DNA of 54,026 bases from Clostridiales bacterium UBA3678 (GTDB lineage: Bacteria; Bacillota; Clostridia; TANB77; CAG-508). Position 1 is the first letter of the stretch. The number at the start of each line of letters is the position of its first letter. Positions 26,225 through 34,837 of the stretch are shown here, in pieces. The stretch lies in the NCBI GenBank assembly GCA_002372935.1, contig DFJF01000005.1, positions 172,427 to 226,452 of the forward strand, read 5' to 3'. The notes beneath the pieces were generated by a model that had not been told where the DNA came from, searched no databases, and worked only from the letters and a program-made list of their open reading frames with translations. The translations under genes were made by a program, and so were the position numbers.

Positions 26225-26425
26225 ATGGCAAAATGCGCAATATGTCAAAAAGAACCTGTTTATGGAAACAAATTAAGTATTACTCGTTCACATATAAGTA
26301 AAAGAAGCACTCGTACTTGGAAGCCAAATCTAAGAAGCGTTAAAGCTGAAGTTAATGGTGAAGTTAAGAGAATAAAAGTATGTGCTAAATGTTTAAAAAA
26401 TGGAAAAGTTAAAAGAGTATCATAA
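26225..26425 (+). CDS. rpmB: Ribosomal protein bL28
   Basis: 66 residues, normal for bL28. It starts MAKCAICQKEPVYGNKLS with a CxxC pair, and a second pair (CAKCL) lies near the end, so this is the zinc-binding form. HISKRSTRTWKPNLRSV is the typical core. AGGAGGTG precedes the ATG by 8 nt. It is a single-gene transcript on the plus strand, ended by a bidirectional hairpin. Confidence 0.96.
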   Translation: MAKCAICQKEPVYGNKLSITRSHISKRSTRTWKPNLRSVKAEVNGEVKRIKVCAKCLKNGKVKRVS

Positions 26426-26454
26426 AAAAATGGCAATTTTCATGCCATTTTTTT
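26424..26454. terminator. Bidirectional terminator between rpmB and RNHCP gene
   Basis: ATGGCA and TGCCAT pair across a 7-nt loop, with A7 on one side and T7 on the other. It serves the convergent rpmB (plus) and RNHCP gene (minus). Confidence 0.85.
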
Positions 26455-26459
26455 ATTTC

Positions 26460-26774
26460 TTAATTTTTTACAGAAAGTTTGATTATTAAATCCATATTAT
26501 CATCTTCTGCAGCTTTATTCTTTTTTACTTTTCCACATTTTTTGCACTTAAATAAAATAACATAACCCTTTCTATTGTTTATTTCTATTCCTATAGGTTC
26601 TAAATCTCCACAGCAACTTTCTGCTCTATCTCCAGGGTTTATGTCAACATGTTTTGAATGCAAACAATATGGGCAGTGATCTCTGCTTGAATATCCAAGT
26701 TTGGATACTTTTTTTCCACAATTTTCACATATAAATTCTTCGTCTCTGGCTAAAAATCTTTTTGTTTCTAACAT
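26460..26774 (-). CDS. RNHCP domain protein
   Basis: 104 residues with eight or nine cysteines in zinc-ribbon pairs (CENCGKK, CPYCLHSKHVD, CKKCGK) and the sequence SSRDHCPYCLHSKHVDINPGDRA, which is the hallmark RNHCP-like segment. The family is widespread in Bacillota and Actinobacteria, small and uncharacterised; nucleic acid binding is a guess from the zinc ribbons. It is 10 nt downstream of the LOG gene and likely co-transcribed with it and fmt. Confidence 0.8.
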   Translation of the reverse strand: MLETKRFLARDEEFICENCGKKVSKLGYSSRDHCPYCLHSKHVDINPGDRAESCCGDLEPIGIEINNRKGYVILFKCKKCGKVKKNKAAEDDNMDLIIKLSVKN

Positions 26775-26784
26775 TTTTATATCC

Positions 26785-27366
26785 TTATCTAATTTTTACT
26801 TTACTTAAATCTATATCTTTTGGGTCATATTTTTCAATATAGTCTAATATTTCATTAACATCTGTATATACTTTATATAATTCCTTGCAATCATCTGTAA
26901 TAAATTTTTCTTGTATAGATTTTGTCATCATCGTATCTAATTCATCATAAAAGCCATTTATATTAAATAAAACTATTGCTTTATTGTGTCTTCCTAATTG
27001 TTTTAATGTTAATATTTCAAAGAACTCATCTAATGTTCCAATTCCACCTGGTGTTATTATAAAAGCATCACAATGTTCTTCCATTTGTTGTTTACGTTCT
27101 CTCATAGTTTCTGTATATATAAATTCAGAGCACTCTTTAAAAGATACTTCGCTATTTGCTTCTTTAAAAAATGATGGAACTACTCCAAGTATATATCCTT
27201 TATTTTCATAAACTCCTTCAGCTGAAGCACCCATCATTCCATTGTTTCCTCCGCCAAAAACCAATCCATGACCTCTTTTAGCCATTTCTCTACCTAATTC
27301 TATTCCTGCTTTTTTATATGAATCATCAATTAAACTACTAGCTGCTCCATATACTGCAATATTCAT
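26785..27366 (-). CDS. LOG family protein
   Basis: 193 residues with the family's nucleotide-binding GGGNNGMMG and the signature PGGIGTLDEFFE plus ETMRERKQQM. LOG enzymes hydrolyse nucleoside 5'-monophosphates at the N-glycosidic bond and are named for cytokinin activation in plants. In bacteria the role is often nucleotide turnover. Cytosolic, Rossmann-like. It lies between fmt and the RNHCP gene, all on the minus strand. Confidence 0.88.
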   Translation of the reverse strand: MNIAVYGAASSLIDDSYKKAGIELGREMAKRGHGLVFGGGNNGMMGASAEGVYENKGYILGVVPSFFKEANSEVSFKECSEFIYTETMRERKQQMEEHCDAFIITPGGIGTLDEFFEILTLKQLGRHNKAIVLFNINGFYDELDTMMTKSIQEKFITDDCKELYKVYTDVNEILDYIEKYDPKDIDLSKVKIR

Positions 27367-27417
27367 ATTTTTTCCTCCCTCTTTTTATTATAGCAAAATT
27401 TATTATATCACTATATT

Positions 27418-28404
27418 TTACTTTATGCAAGTTCTATTTGTATTAAATTTTTCGTTTTCCATAATTTTATTTCCTCTTAAAAAATCTAAAATATTCATTT
27501 TTCTTGCATTTTCTCCTTGTATTTCCAAGACTTTTATAACTCCATCTTTTGCCTTAATGTATAATCCATCTTTACTATTAGAGATTAATACTTTGCCATT
27601 TTCTTTATTTGATGGATTTTCTCCAAAGTCTTTCATAAATTCTTCATATGTTAATTTTTGTACATTCCAAAATTTAATTTTTTTATCTTCTATATAAGAA
27701 TATGCACCCATAATAGGATTTAGACCTCTAACTAGATTTTTTATTTCTTGTGCAGTTTTTTCATTCCAATCTATTTTAGCAATTTGCTTATCAATCATTG
27801 GTGCAACTGAAAAATCGTCTCCTTGTATTGTTCTAGTAACTGTTCCTGTTTCTATTTCTTTTAATGTTTTAATTAATAACTCTCCTCCTGTTGTTGCAAG
27901 TTTTTCCCATAATTCTCCTGTTGTTTCATCTTCACCTATTTCTACTTCTTGTTTTAAAATGATATCACCTGTATCCATTCCAACATCCATATACATTGTA
28001 GTAACTCCTGTAATTTTGTCTCCATTAATTACTGCCCATTGTATTGGGGCTGCACCTCTATATTTTGGCAGTAAAGATCCATGTACATTAATACAGCCAC
28101 AAGATGGAATATCTAGGATTTCTTTTGGAAGAATCTTTCCATATGCTACAACGCAAATAACATCTGGATTTAATTCTTTTATTTTTTCTATAAATTCACT
28201 ATTATTCCTAATTTTAGCAGGTTGATATACAGTAATTCCTTTTTCTAAAGCAAATTCTTTTACTGGAGATGCAAACAGTTTCATGCCTCTTCCTTTTGGT
28301 CTATCAGGATTAGTTACCACCCCAATTATTTCATATCCAGCATTATAAATTTTTTCTAATGAAGCTTTTGCAAAATCAGGTGTTCCCATAAATAAAATTT
28401 TCAT
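27418..28404 (-). CDS. fmt: Methionyl-tRNA formyltransferase
   Basis: 328 residues from the ATG at 28404, selected by GGAGGATAATT immediately before it rather than the in-frame codon at 28422. MKILFMGTPDFAKASLEKI opens the formyl-THF domain; the catalytic Asn/His/Asp region is NVHGSLLPKYRGAAPIQWAVINGD with D in GMDTGDII. The C-terminal tRNA-binding domain follows. It formylates initiator Met-tRNA using 10-formyl-THF. The usual partner def (deformylase) is not next to it here. Confidence 0.97.
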   Translation of the reverse strand: MKILFMGTPDFAKASLEKIYNAGYEIIGVVTNPDRPKGRGMKLFASPVKEFALEKGITVYQPAKIRNNSEFIEKIKELNPDVICVVAYGKILPKEILDIPSCGCINVHGSLLPKYRGAAPIQWAVINGDKITGVTTMYMDVGMDTGDIILKQEVEIGEDETTGELWEKLATTGGELLIKTLKEIETGTVTRTIQGDDFSVAPMIDKQIAKIDWNEKTAQEIKNLVRGLNPIMGAYSYIEDKKIKFWNVQKLTYEEFMKDFGENPSNKENGKVLISNSKDGLYIKAKDGVIKVLEIQGENARKMNILDFLRGNKIMENEKFNTNRTCIK

Positions 28405-28501
28405 AATTATCCTCCGTTTCAAACTAGAATAGCTTTGTTCTTCACTGTTCTTATTATTTTATACTATTTATAACTTTATTGCAACTGCTTTTTAAAAAAT
28501 A

Positions 28502-28550
28502 AAAAAACATCTATCTTGTAAGTGAAAAGTCTTCACTTTGATAAATGCTT
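28502..28550 (-). terminator. Terminator after secY
   Basis: On the minus strand CATTTATC pairs with GATAGATG (one G-U), enclosing an AAGTGAA/TTTCACTT stem, and is followed by T7. It ends the S10-spc transcript right after secY. Confidence 0.7.
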
Positions 28551-28571
28551 TTTCATATTATTTTATTTATA

Positions 28572-29894
28572 CTACTCTAAGAATCCTTTATAGTGTCTCA
28601 TTACTAATTGAGATTCTAATTGTTGTATTGTTTCTAACGCAACTCCTACTATGATTAATAATGCTGTTCCTCCAAAAGTAACATTTAGGCTTGTAAATCT
28701 TAAAAGCATTGGCAAAATTGCAATTACTGCTAAATAAAATCCTCCAAACCATGTTAATTTTGAAATTACAGATGTTAAATAATCTGTAGTTGGTTTTCCA
28801 GCTCTAATTCCTGGAATAAATCCTCCATTTTTCTTTATATTCAAAGAAATTTCTGCTGGATTCATCATTGCATAAGTATAGAAAAATGTAAAACCTACAA
28901 TTAATAGTAGATATACTATAGCATTTGCAACTGTATATCCTACTCCTACACTTGAAGATGATGTTGCTATTGAAAATTTATATACTCCAGCCCAAAATCC
29001 TGATGCTGTTTCTATGTTTCTATTAACTATTGATATTATCATAGCTGGAAATGTCATAAATGCAGATGCAAATATTATTGGCATAACTCCTGCCATTGCA
29101 AGTTTTAATGGTATAAAAGTATTCTGTGCTCCTACCATTTTTCTTCCAACGACTTTTTTAGAATATTGAACTGGAATTCTTCTTTCTGCAACTTGCATAT
29201 ATACTACTGCTGCAATTAAAACCAATGCACCAACAATAATTCCTAAAACAGTTAATAATCCTGTTGTGCTAAATCCTTCTGAATTAACTATCAAGTTTGA
29301 GAATGTTGTAATAACTGATGGCATCCTTGAAATAATACCAACAAAAATTATTATAGAAATTCCATTTCCAATTCCTTTGCTTGTAATTTGCTCTCCTAAC
29401 CACATAAGTATTGAAGTTCCTGCAATAAATCCTGCAACAACGACACATGCAGTTAGTACTCCGTCATTTATAAATACTCCATAGCTTTTGTATGAAAAGT
29501 ATAATCCAAGTCCCTCAAATAATGCTAAAAATAAAGTTAATATTTTTGTATATTTGTTTATTTTTTTTCTTCCTTCTTCTCCACCTTCTTTAGTTAGTTT
29601 TTCTAAAGATGGAATAACAAATCCTAAAAGCTGAATAATAATTGAAGCATTAATATAAGGTGTAATACTCATCGCAAATAATGAGAATCTTGAGAAAGCT
29701 CCTCCTGAAATTAAATTTATTAATCCCGCTATGCCATTTGTACTACTTGACATTAAGTCATTTAATTTAAATACATTTACTCCTGGTATAGTGATATAAC
29801 ATCCTAATCTAAATATGATAATTAATATTAGTGTATGCCAAAGTTTTTTTCTAACCTCAGGTGTTTTTAGTGCATTTTGCATTGTTTTAAACAA
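28572..29894 (-). CDS. secY: Preprotein translocase subunit SecY
   Basis: 440 residues with ten hydrophobic segments. It starts at a TTG (MFKTMQNALKTPEVRKKLW) that touches the rplO stop codon; GAGGTG lies 6 nt upstream, and an ATG four codons later is the alternative. Conserved features include the plug region, GLGLYFSYKSYG, and QVAERRIPVQYSKK in a cytosolic loop used in SecA/ribosome contact. It forms the membrane channel for secretion with SecE and SecG. The expected downstream adk-map-infA-rpmJ genes are missing; a terminator follows. Confidence 0.96.
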   Translation of the reverse strand: MFKTMQNALKTPEVRKKLWHTLILIIIFRLGCYITIPGVNVFKLNDLMSSSTNGIAGLINLISGGAFSRFSLFAMSITPYINASIIIQLLGFVIPSLEKLTKEGGEEGRKKINKYTKILTLFLALFEGLGLYFSYKSYGVFINDGVLTACVVVAGFIAGTSILMWLGEQITSKGIGNGISIIIFVGIISRMPSVITTFSNLIVNSEGFSTTGLLTVLGIIVGALVLIAAVVYMQVAERRIPVQYSKKVVGRKMVGAQNTFIPLKLAMAGVMPIIFASAFMTFPAMIISIVNRNIETASGFWAGVYKFSIATSSSSVGVGYTVANAIVYLLLIVGFTFFYTYAMMNPAEISLNIKKNGGFIPGIRAGKPTTDYLTSVISKLTWFGGFYLAVIAILPMLLRFTSLNVTFGGTALLIIVGVALETIQQLESQLVMRHYKGFLE

Positions 29895-30329
29895 TTAAAT
29901 CACCTCAGCCTTTCCGCCTAAAGCTTCTATTTTTTCCTTTGCTGTATTTGTAAATCTGTTAGCTTTTACATTTAATTTTTTATCTAAATTTCCTGTAGCA
30001 AGTACAACAATGCCATCATTAACTTTACCAATAATACCTTCTTCAAGTAAAGTTTCTGCAGTAACATCTGTAGCCTTGCTCTTATTAAGCATAGTTAATG
30101 TTACTTCTGTATATGTTTTTGCATTAAAATTATTAAATCCTCTTTTTGGTAATCTTCTATATAATGGTGTTTGACCTCCTTCAAATCCACGTCTTACACC
30201 ACCACCAGTTCTTGCTTTTTGACCTTTTTGACCTCTTCCAGATGTTTTGCCAAGACCTGATCCAATACCACGTCCAACTCTTTTTGATGCTGCTTTCTTC
30301 ATTGCTGGTTTTAATTCTTCAATTTTCAT
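29895..30329 (-). CDS. rplO: Ribosomal protein uL15
   Basis: 144 residues. The Gly-rich N-terminal tail (RVGRGIGSGLGKTSGRGQKGQKARTGGGVRRGFEGGQTPLYRRLPKRGF) is diagnostic. Late-assembly 50S protein. AGGAGG lies upstream. It directly abuts secY. Upstream one would expect rpmD (uL30), but only 84 nt separate it from rpsE and hold no reading frame of that size. Confidence 0.97.
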   Translation of the reverse strand: MKIEELKPAMKKAASKRVGRGIGSGLGKTSGRGQKGQKARTGGGVRRGFEGGQTPLYRRLPKRGFNNFNAKTYTEVTLTMLNKSKATDVTAETLLEEGIIGKVNDGIVVLATGNLDKKLNVKANRFTNTAKEKIEALGGKAEVI

Positions 30330-30413
30330 TTTTGCACCTCCTCTTGCCTAAATGAATTTTATTATATTCTCAAAAAAATTTCAATATATTTTTTCATTTT
30401 TTATATTTAAAAA

Positions 30414-30902
30414 CTATAATATTTCTGATACTTTTTTGCCTCTCTTAGCTGCAACATATTCAATTGTTTGCATTGATTTTAACCCCTCTATTGTAGCATA
30501 TACAACATTTCTTGGGTTATTTGTTCCAATAACCTTTGTACGAATGTTTTTATATCCTGCAAGCTCTAATACAGGTCTAACACTTCCTCCTGCTATAAGT
30601 CCAGTACCAATATCTGCTGGTTTTAATAGTACATTTGCACTACCAAATTTTCCTATATATTCATGAGGTACTGTTGTATTTACTATAGGAACTTCTATTA
30701 AATTCTTTTTAGCTTCTTGAATTGCTTTTTTTATTGCATCTGGAACTTCAGCTGCTTTACCATTTCCAACACCTACATGACCATTGCCATCACCAACAAC
30801 AACAACTGCACTAAATCTAAAGTTTCTACCACCTTTAACAACTTTTGCAACTCTGCTTATGGCAACTACTTTTTCTTTTAATTCAACTTCTTGCTTTTCC
30901 AT
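30414..30902 (-). CDS. rpsE: Ribosomal protein uS5
   Basis: 162 residues. KEKVVAISRVAKVVKGGRNFRFSAVVVVGDGNGHVGVGNGKA is the S5 N-terminal dsRNA-binding-like domain, followed by the C-terminal domain (ELAGYKNIRTKVIGTNNPRNVVYATIEGL). A 30S protein contributing to decoding fidelity. It is followed by an 84-nt gap where rpmD would normally lie. Confidence 0.97.
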   Translation of the reverse strand: MEKQEVELKEKVVAISRVAKVVKGGRNFRFSAVVVVGDGNGHVGVGNGKAAEVPDAIKKAIQEAKKNLIEVPIVNTTVPHEYIGKFGSANVLLKPADIGTGLIAGGSVRPVLELAGYKNIRTKVIGTNNPRNVVYATIEGLKSMQTIEYVAAKRGKKVSEIL

Positions 30903-30940
30903 GTAATTTTTTTACCCTCCTTTAATTATAGTGTTATTAA

Positions 30941-31300
30941 TTAGAATTTTAATCCATTCTCTCTTGCTGCTTCAGCTAATTCTTTAACTACTCCATGATA
31001 AATATATCCACCACGGTCAAAAACTACTTCTGTTATATTTTTTTCAGCAGCACGTTTTGCAATTAAAGTTCCAACTTCTTTTGCAGCTTCTTTATTTGAA
31101 TGTTTAGTTTTTATAGATTTGTCTAATGTTGATGCACTAACTAAAGTGTTTCCTGCAACATCATCTATTATTTGTGCATATAAATTTGTATTACTTCTAT
31201 ATACACATAATCTTGGTCTTTCAGCTGTTCCACTTACTTTTGTTCTAACTCTTTTATGTCTTCTTGTTCTTTCTAATTTTCTATCAGTATTTGAAACCAT
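30941..31300 (-). CDS. rplR: Ribosomal protein uL18
   Basis: 119 residues. RKLERTRRHKRVRTKVSGTAERPRLCVYRSN and FDRGGYIYHGVVKELAEAARENGLKF are the standard start and end. It binds 5S rRNA with uL5. Thirty-eight nt separate it from rpsE. Confidence 0.97.
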   Translation of the reverse strand: MVSNTDRKLERTRRHKRVRTKVSGTAERPRLCVYRSNTNLYAQIIDDVAGNTLVSASTLDKSIKTKHSNKEAAKEVGTLIAKRAAEKNITEVVFDRGGYIYHGVVKELAEAARENGLKF

Positions 31301-31320
31301 ATTATTTCTCCTTTCTAAAA

Positions 31321-31857
31321 CTATTTACCAGTCTTACCAACCTTACGTCTAATTGTCTCATTAGCATATTTAATACCTTTTCCGCCATAAACTTCAGGTG
31401 GTCTCTTTGTTCTTATTTCTGCTGCTATTTGACCTACCATTTCTTTATCTATTCCTTTTACAATTATTGTATTTGCATTTGGAATATCAAAAGAAATTCC
31501 TTCTGGTGCCTTATATATAACAGGATGTGAATATCCAAGTGACATATTTAAATCATTTCCTTGTTTTTGAACTCTGTAACCAACACCATTTATTTGTAAT
31601 TCTTTAGTAAATTCTTTTTGTACACCTTCTATCATGTTATTTACTAAAGTTCTTGTTAATCCATGTAGGCTTCTATCTAATCTATCTTCACTAGCTCTTG
31701 TAAATGTTAAAATTCCATTTTCTAACTTTATAGTAATTTCTGGATTAACATCTCTTTCTAGTGTACCCTTTGGTCCTTTTACAGTAACATGTTGTCCATC
31801 TATTTTTACTTCAACTCCTGCTGGTACTGTAATAGTTTTGTTTCCTATTCTTGACAT
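31321..31857 (-). CDS. rplF: Ribosomal protein uL6
   Basis: 178 residues. MSRIGNKTITVPAGVEV opens the protein; GYSHPVIYKAPEGI and RPPEVYGGKGIKYANETIRRKVGKTGK close it. Two repeated uL6 domains are visible. 50S protein near the factor-binding site. AGGAGG lies upstream of the ATG. Confidence 0.97.
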   Translation of the reverse strand: MSRIGNKTITVPAGVEVKIDGQHVTVKGPKGTLERDVNPEITIKLENGILTFTRASEDRLDRSLHGLTRTLVNNMIEGVQKEFTKELQINGVGYRVQKQGNDLNMSLGYSHPVIYKAPEGISFDIPNANTIIVKGIDKEMVGQIAAEIRTKRPPEVYGGKGIKYANETIRRKVGKTGK

Positions 31858-31925
31858 TTAGGTTTTCCTCCTTTACTTTATTTGTCACAGGATAAATTTA
31901 AAACTGATTTATCCTTATAATTATA

Positions 31926-32324
31926 TTACCATATATAAGCTAAAACTTCTCCACCAATTCCTGCTTCTCTTGCTTCTTTGTCAGTCATAAGACCCTTAGA
32001 TGTAGAAATTATTGCTATACCTAATCCATTTAATACCTTAGGTAATTCTTCTTTATTTGCATAAACTTTTAATCCTGGTTTACTTATTCTTCTTAAACCA
32101 TCTATTACTCTTGTTCCATTTTCGGTATATTTTAGAGTGATTCTAATTGTTCCTTGAGCATTATCATTTAATTGCTCAAAAGATTTTATATATCCTTCTT
32201 TGTATAAAATTTCAGCTATACCAACCTTCATCTTTGAAGCAGGTACATCTACTGTTTTATGTTTAGAAGTATTTGCATTTCTAATTCTCGTTAGCATATC
32301 TGCTATTGGATCTGTAGTGTTCAT
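31926..32324 (-). CDS. rpsH: Ribosomal protein uS8
   Basis: 132 residues, MNTTDPIADMLTRIRNANTSKHKTVDVPASKMK at the start and STSKGLMTDKEAREAGIGGEVLAYIW at the end. In E. coli uS8 represses the spc operon by binding its own mRNA near rplE; whether this occurs here is unknown. Confidence 0.97.
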   Translation of the reverse strand: MNTTDPIADMLTRIRNANTSKHKTVDVPASKMKVGIAEILYKEGYIKSFEQLNDNAQGTIRITLKYTENGTRVIDGLRRISKPGLKVYANKEELPKVLNGLGIAIISTSKGLMTDKEAREAGIGGEVLAYIW

Positions 32325-32368
32325 TACTAACCTCCTTTTTATCTACTTAAACTAATATCATCATTTTA

Positions 32369-32554
32369 TTACCAGCTTGCTTTTTTTACTCCAGGAATTT
32401 CGCCTTTATTGGCTAGTTCTCTGAAACAAATACGGCAAATACCATATTTTCTAATATAAGCATGTGGTCTACCACAAATTTTGCATCTATTATATTCTCT
32501 AGTTTTATATTTTTGTGGTCTTTGTTGTTTTACTTTCATTGACATTTTTGCCAT
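32369..32554 (-). CDS. rpsN: Ribosomal protein uS14, type Z
   Basis: 61 residues, the short zinc-binding form: CKICGRPHAYIRKYGICRICF holds the four cysteines. MAKMSMKVKQQRPQKYKTREYNRC is the typical N-terminus. It assembles into the 30S head. Presence of the zinc form fits Bacillota; a second zinc-free paralogue may exist elsewhere. Confidence 0.97.
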   Translation of the reverse strand: MAKMSMKVKQQRPQKYKTREYNRCKICGRPHAYIRKYGICRICFRELANKGEIPGVKKASW

Positions 32555-32581
32555 TGAACAATTCCTCCTAATTTTTATTTT

Positions 32582-33121
32582 TTATGCTTTAAAAGGCATT
32601 CCTAATAATTTTAATAACTCCCTAGCTTCTTCATCAGTTTCAGCTGTGGTTACAAAAATTATATTCATTCCTCTTAATTTATCTACCTTATCATATTCAA
32701 TTTCAGGGAATATTAATTGTTCTTTTAGTCCCATAGAATAATTTCCTCTACCATCAAAAGAATCTGGTGATACTCCTCTAAAATCTCTAACTCTTGGAAG
32801 TGCCACATTAAATAATTTATATACAAAATCATACATTTTGTCTTTTCTTAATGTAACTTTGCATCCTAAATCTTGACCTTCTCTTATTTTAAATGCAGCA
32901 ATGGATTTCTTAGCTTTTGTTACAATTGGCTTTTGGCCTGTAATTTGAGCTAATTCTTTCATCGCATTTTCTAATGATTTAGGATTTTCTCTAGTATCTC
33001 CTAAACCAATATTTATTACTATTTTATCTAATTTTGGAACTTGCATTGATGAAGTATATTCAAACTTTTTCTTTAAAGCTGGAACAACTTGTTTTTCATA
33101 TTGTTCTTTTAATGCATTCAT
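32582..33121 (-). CDS. rplE: Ribosomal protein uL5
   Basis: 179 residues. NALKEQYEKQVVPALKKKFEY, VINIGLGDTRENPKSLENAMKEL and RVRDFRGVSPDSFDGRGNYSMGLKEQLIFPEI are standard. It binds 5S rRNA and contacts the P-site tRNA. Confidence 0.97.
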   Translation of the reverse strand: MNALKEQYEKQVVPALKKKFEYTSSMQVPKLDKIVINIGLGDTRENPKSLENAMKELAQITGQKPIVTKAKKSIAAFKIREGQDLGCKVTLRKDKMYDFVYKLFNVALPRVRDFRGVSPDSFDGRGNYSMGLKEQLIFPEIEYDKVDKLRGMNIIFVTTAETDEEARELLKLLGMPFKA

Positions 33122-33148
33122 TTAACTAGTTCCTCCTTTCCATATATA

Positions 33149-33457
33149 TTATTTTAATTCTGCACCACATTTTTTGCAGATACGAACTTTTTTATTATCC
33201 TCAATTTTATATCCAATTTTTGTGGCTTTTCCGCATTTTGGACATAAAAGAGCAACTTTACTACTATGTATTGGAAATTCTGATGGTATTATTCCACCTT
33301 CTTCTCCTGCTTTTCTAGGTTTAACATGTTTTTTTCTTATATTTATACCTTTTACAATTATTTTTTGTGTTGATGGTATAATTTCTAAAACCTCACCTGT
33401 CTTGCCTTTATCATTTCCTGATAAAACTATAACATTGTCACCTTTTCTTAGTTTCAT
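33149..33457 (-). CDS. rplX: Ribosomal protein uL24 with C-terminal zinc ribbon
   Basis: 102 residues from the ATG at 33457; the in-frame TTG at 33466 is only 1 nt from AGGAGG, while this ATG is 10 nt away. MKLRKGDNVIVLSGNDKGKTGEVLEI is the KOW domain. The C-terminus has CPKCGK...CKKCGAELK, a four-cysteine zinc-ribbon-like end. It is an early 50S assembly initiator. Confidence 0.96.
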   Translation of the reverse strand: MKLRKGDNVIVLSGNDKGKTGEVLEIIPSTQKIIVKGINIRKKHVKPRKAGEEGGIIPSEFPIHSSKVALLCPKCGKATKIGYKIEDNKKVRICKKCGAELK

Positions 33458-33482
33458 TGTAGGCAATCCTCCTTTTCTAAAA

Positions 33483-33851
33483 TTATAAAACTTCTGGTGC
33501 TAGAGATAATATTTTTAAATATTCTCCATCTCTTAGTTCCCTTGCAACAGGTCCAAATATACGTGTACCTCTTGGTGTTTTGTCATCTCTTATTAATACA
33601 GCTGCATTTTCATCAAATCTAATATATGAACCATCTGCTCTTCTTATAGGATTTTTAGTTCTAACAACAACGGCTTTAACTACATCTCCTTTTTTTACAG
33701 TTCCACCAGGTATTGCATTTTTTACAGATGCAACTATTATGTCTCCTATTGTAGCTGTTTTTCTATAAGATCCACCTAAGCATCTAATAACCATTATTTC
33801 TCTTGCTCCTGTGTTATCAGCTACTTTTAATATACTTTGTTGTTGTACCAT
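33483..33851 (-). CDS. rplN: Ribosomal protein uL14
   Basis: 122 residues: MVQQQSILKVADNTGAREIMVIRCLGGS and IFGPVARELRDGEYLKILSLAPEVL. It sits at the subunit interface of the 50S. AGGAGG-like GGAGGG precedes the ATG. Confidence 0.97.
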   Translation of the reverse strand: MVQQQSILKVADNTGAREIMVIRCLGGSYRKTATIGDIIVASVKNAIPGGTVKKGDVVKAVVVRTKNPIRRADGSYIRFDENAAVLIRDDKTPRGTRIFGPVARELRDGEYLKILSLAPEVL

Positions 33852-33936
33852 TTATAGTACCCTCCTTCTTCTGGTTTTATTAAAATACATATTATACTTT
33901 TTGTACTTAATTTTTAATAAAAACTTTTTATTTTAC

Positions 33937-34197
33937 TTATTTTATAACTGCCTTTTCTACTATTTCAACTACTCTCCATCTCTTATCTTTAGAAAGTGGT
34001 CTTGTTTCCATAACTTTAACTTTGTCACCTATTTGGCACTTATTTTCTTCATCATGAGCCTTTAATGTATATGTTGTTTTTACTGTTTTTCCATATACAC
34101 CATGTCTTTTATGCTCTTGAACAGCTACTACTACAGTCTTATCCATTTTGTTAGATTTTACTGTACCAACTCTTACTTTACGAAGATTTCTTTCCAT
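33937..34197 (-). CDS. rpsQ: Ribosomal protein uS17
   Basis: 86 residues: RKVRVGTVKSNKMDKTVVVAVQEHKRHGVYGK, with KVMETRPLSKDKRWRVVEIVEKAV at the end. It binds 16S rRNA early in 30S assembly. It abuts rpmC directly and is followed by an 85-nt gap with nothing recognisable. Confidence 0.97.
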   Translation of the reverse strand: MERNLRKVRVGTVKSNKMDKTVVVAVQEHKRHGVYGKTVKTTYTLKAHDEENKCQIGDKVKVMETRPLSKDKRWRVVEIVEKAVIK

Positions 34198-34407
34198 CTA
34201 GTTTTCTCCTTTCTTTTCAGCGATCTTTCTTTCAGTTAAAACAGTATTAATTCTTGCTATATCCTTTTTGACTGATTTTATTTTCATTGGATTATCTAAT
34301 CCATTTGTAGCTAAGCTGAATTTTAATTTAAATAATTCTGTTTTTAATTCACCTAGTTCTTTTTCTAATTCAGGTGAAGACATTTTTGTTATTTCATTAA
34401 TTTTCAT
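34198..34407 (-). CDS. rpmC: Ribosomal protein uL29
   Basis: 69 residues from the ATG at 34407, with AGGAGG 9 nt upstream; the ORF could open earlier but no ribosome site supports that. MKINEITKMSSPELEKELGELKTELFKLKF is typical. Its first codons overlap the last 11 nt of rplP. It lies at the tunnel exit, where trigger factor docks. Confidence 0.95.
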   Translation of the reverse strand: MKINEITKMSSPELEKELGELKTELFKLKFSLATNGLDNPMKIKSVKKDIARINTVLTERKIAEKKGEN

Positions 34408-34837
34408 TATTTTCACCCTCCTTAACAACTTCTCTTACAACAAATTTTGTTTTTACTGGTAACTTATTTGCTGCCAACCTTAATGCTTCTCTTGCTATAG
34501 GTTCTGATACCCCAGCAATTTCAAACATTATTCTACCTGGTTTAACATTTGCTACCCAAAATTCTGTATTTCCTTTACCTTTACCCATACGAGTACCAAG
34601 TGGTTTTCTTGTTACTGGTTTGTCTGGAAATATTTTGATCCAAACTTTTCCATCTCTTTTCATATAACGAGTCATTGCAACTCTGGCTGCTTCTATTTGA
34701 TTTCCTGTAATAGCTGCTGCTTCTAAAGTTTGTAAGCCAAATTCTCCATCTGTAACAACTATTCCTCTTGTTGCCTTTCCTCTATTTCTACCTTTTTGTA
34801 CTTTTCTATGTTTTGATCTTTTTGGCATTAATGGCAT
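34397..34837 (-). CDS. rplP: Ribosomal protein uL16
   Basis: 146 residues: MPKRSKHRKVQKGRNRGKATRG, RYMKRDGKVWIKIFPDKPVTRKPLGTRMGKGKG. It lies near the A site of the 50S. GGAGG is 9 nt before the ATG; the stop overlaps the rpmC start, suggesting coupling. Confidence 0.97.
   Translation of the reverse strand: MPLMPKRSKHRKVQKGRNRGKATRGIVVTDGEFGLQTLEAAAITGNQIEAARVAMTRYMKRDGKVWIKIFPDKPVTRKPLGTRMGKGKGNTEFWVANVKPGRIMFEIAGVSEPIAREALRLAANKLPVKTKFVVREVVKEGENNEN

Noticed and set aside
30330..30413. Hidden rpmD (uL30) between rpsE and rplO
   Set aside because: 84 nt is too short for the roughly 60-residue protein and no matching frame was found on either side.
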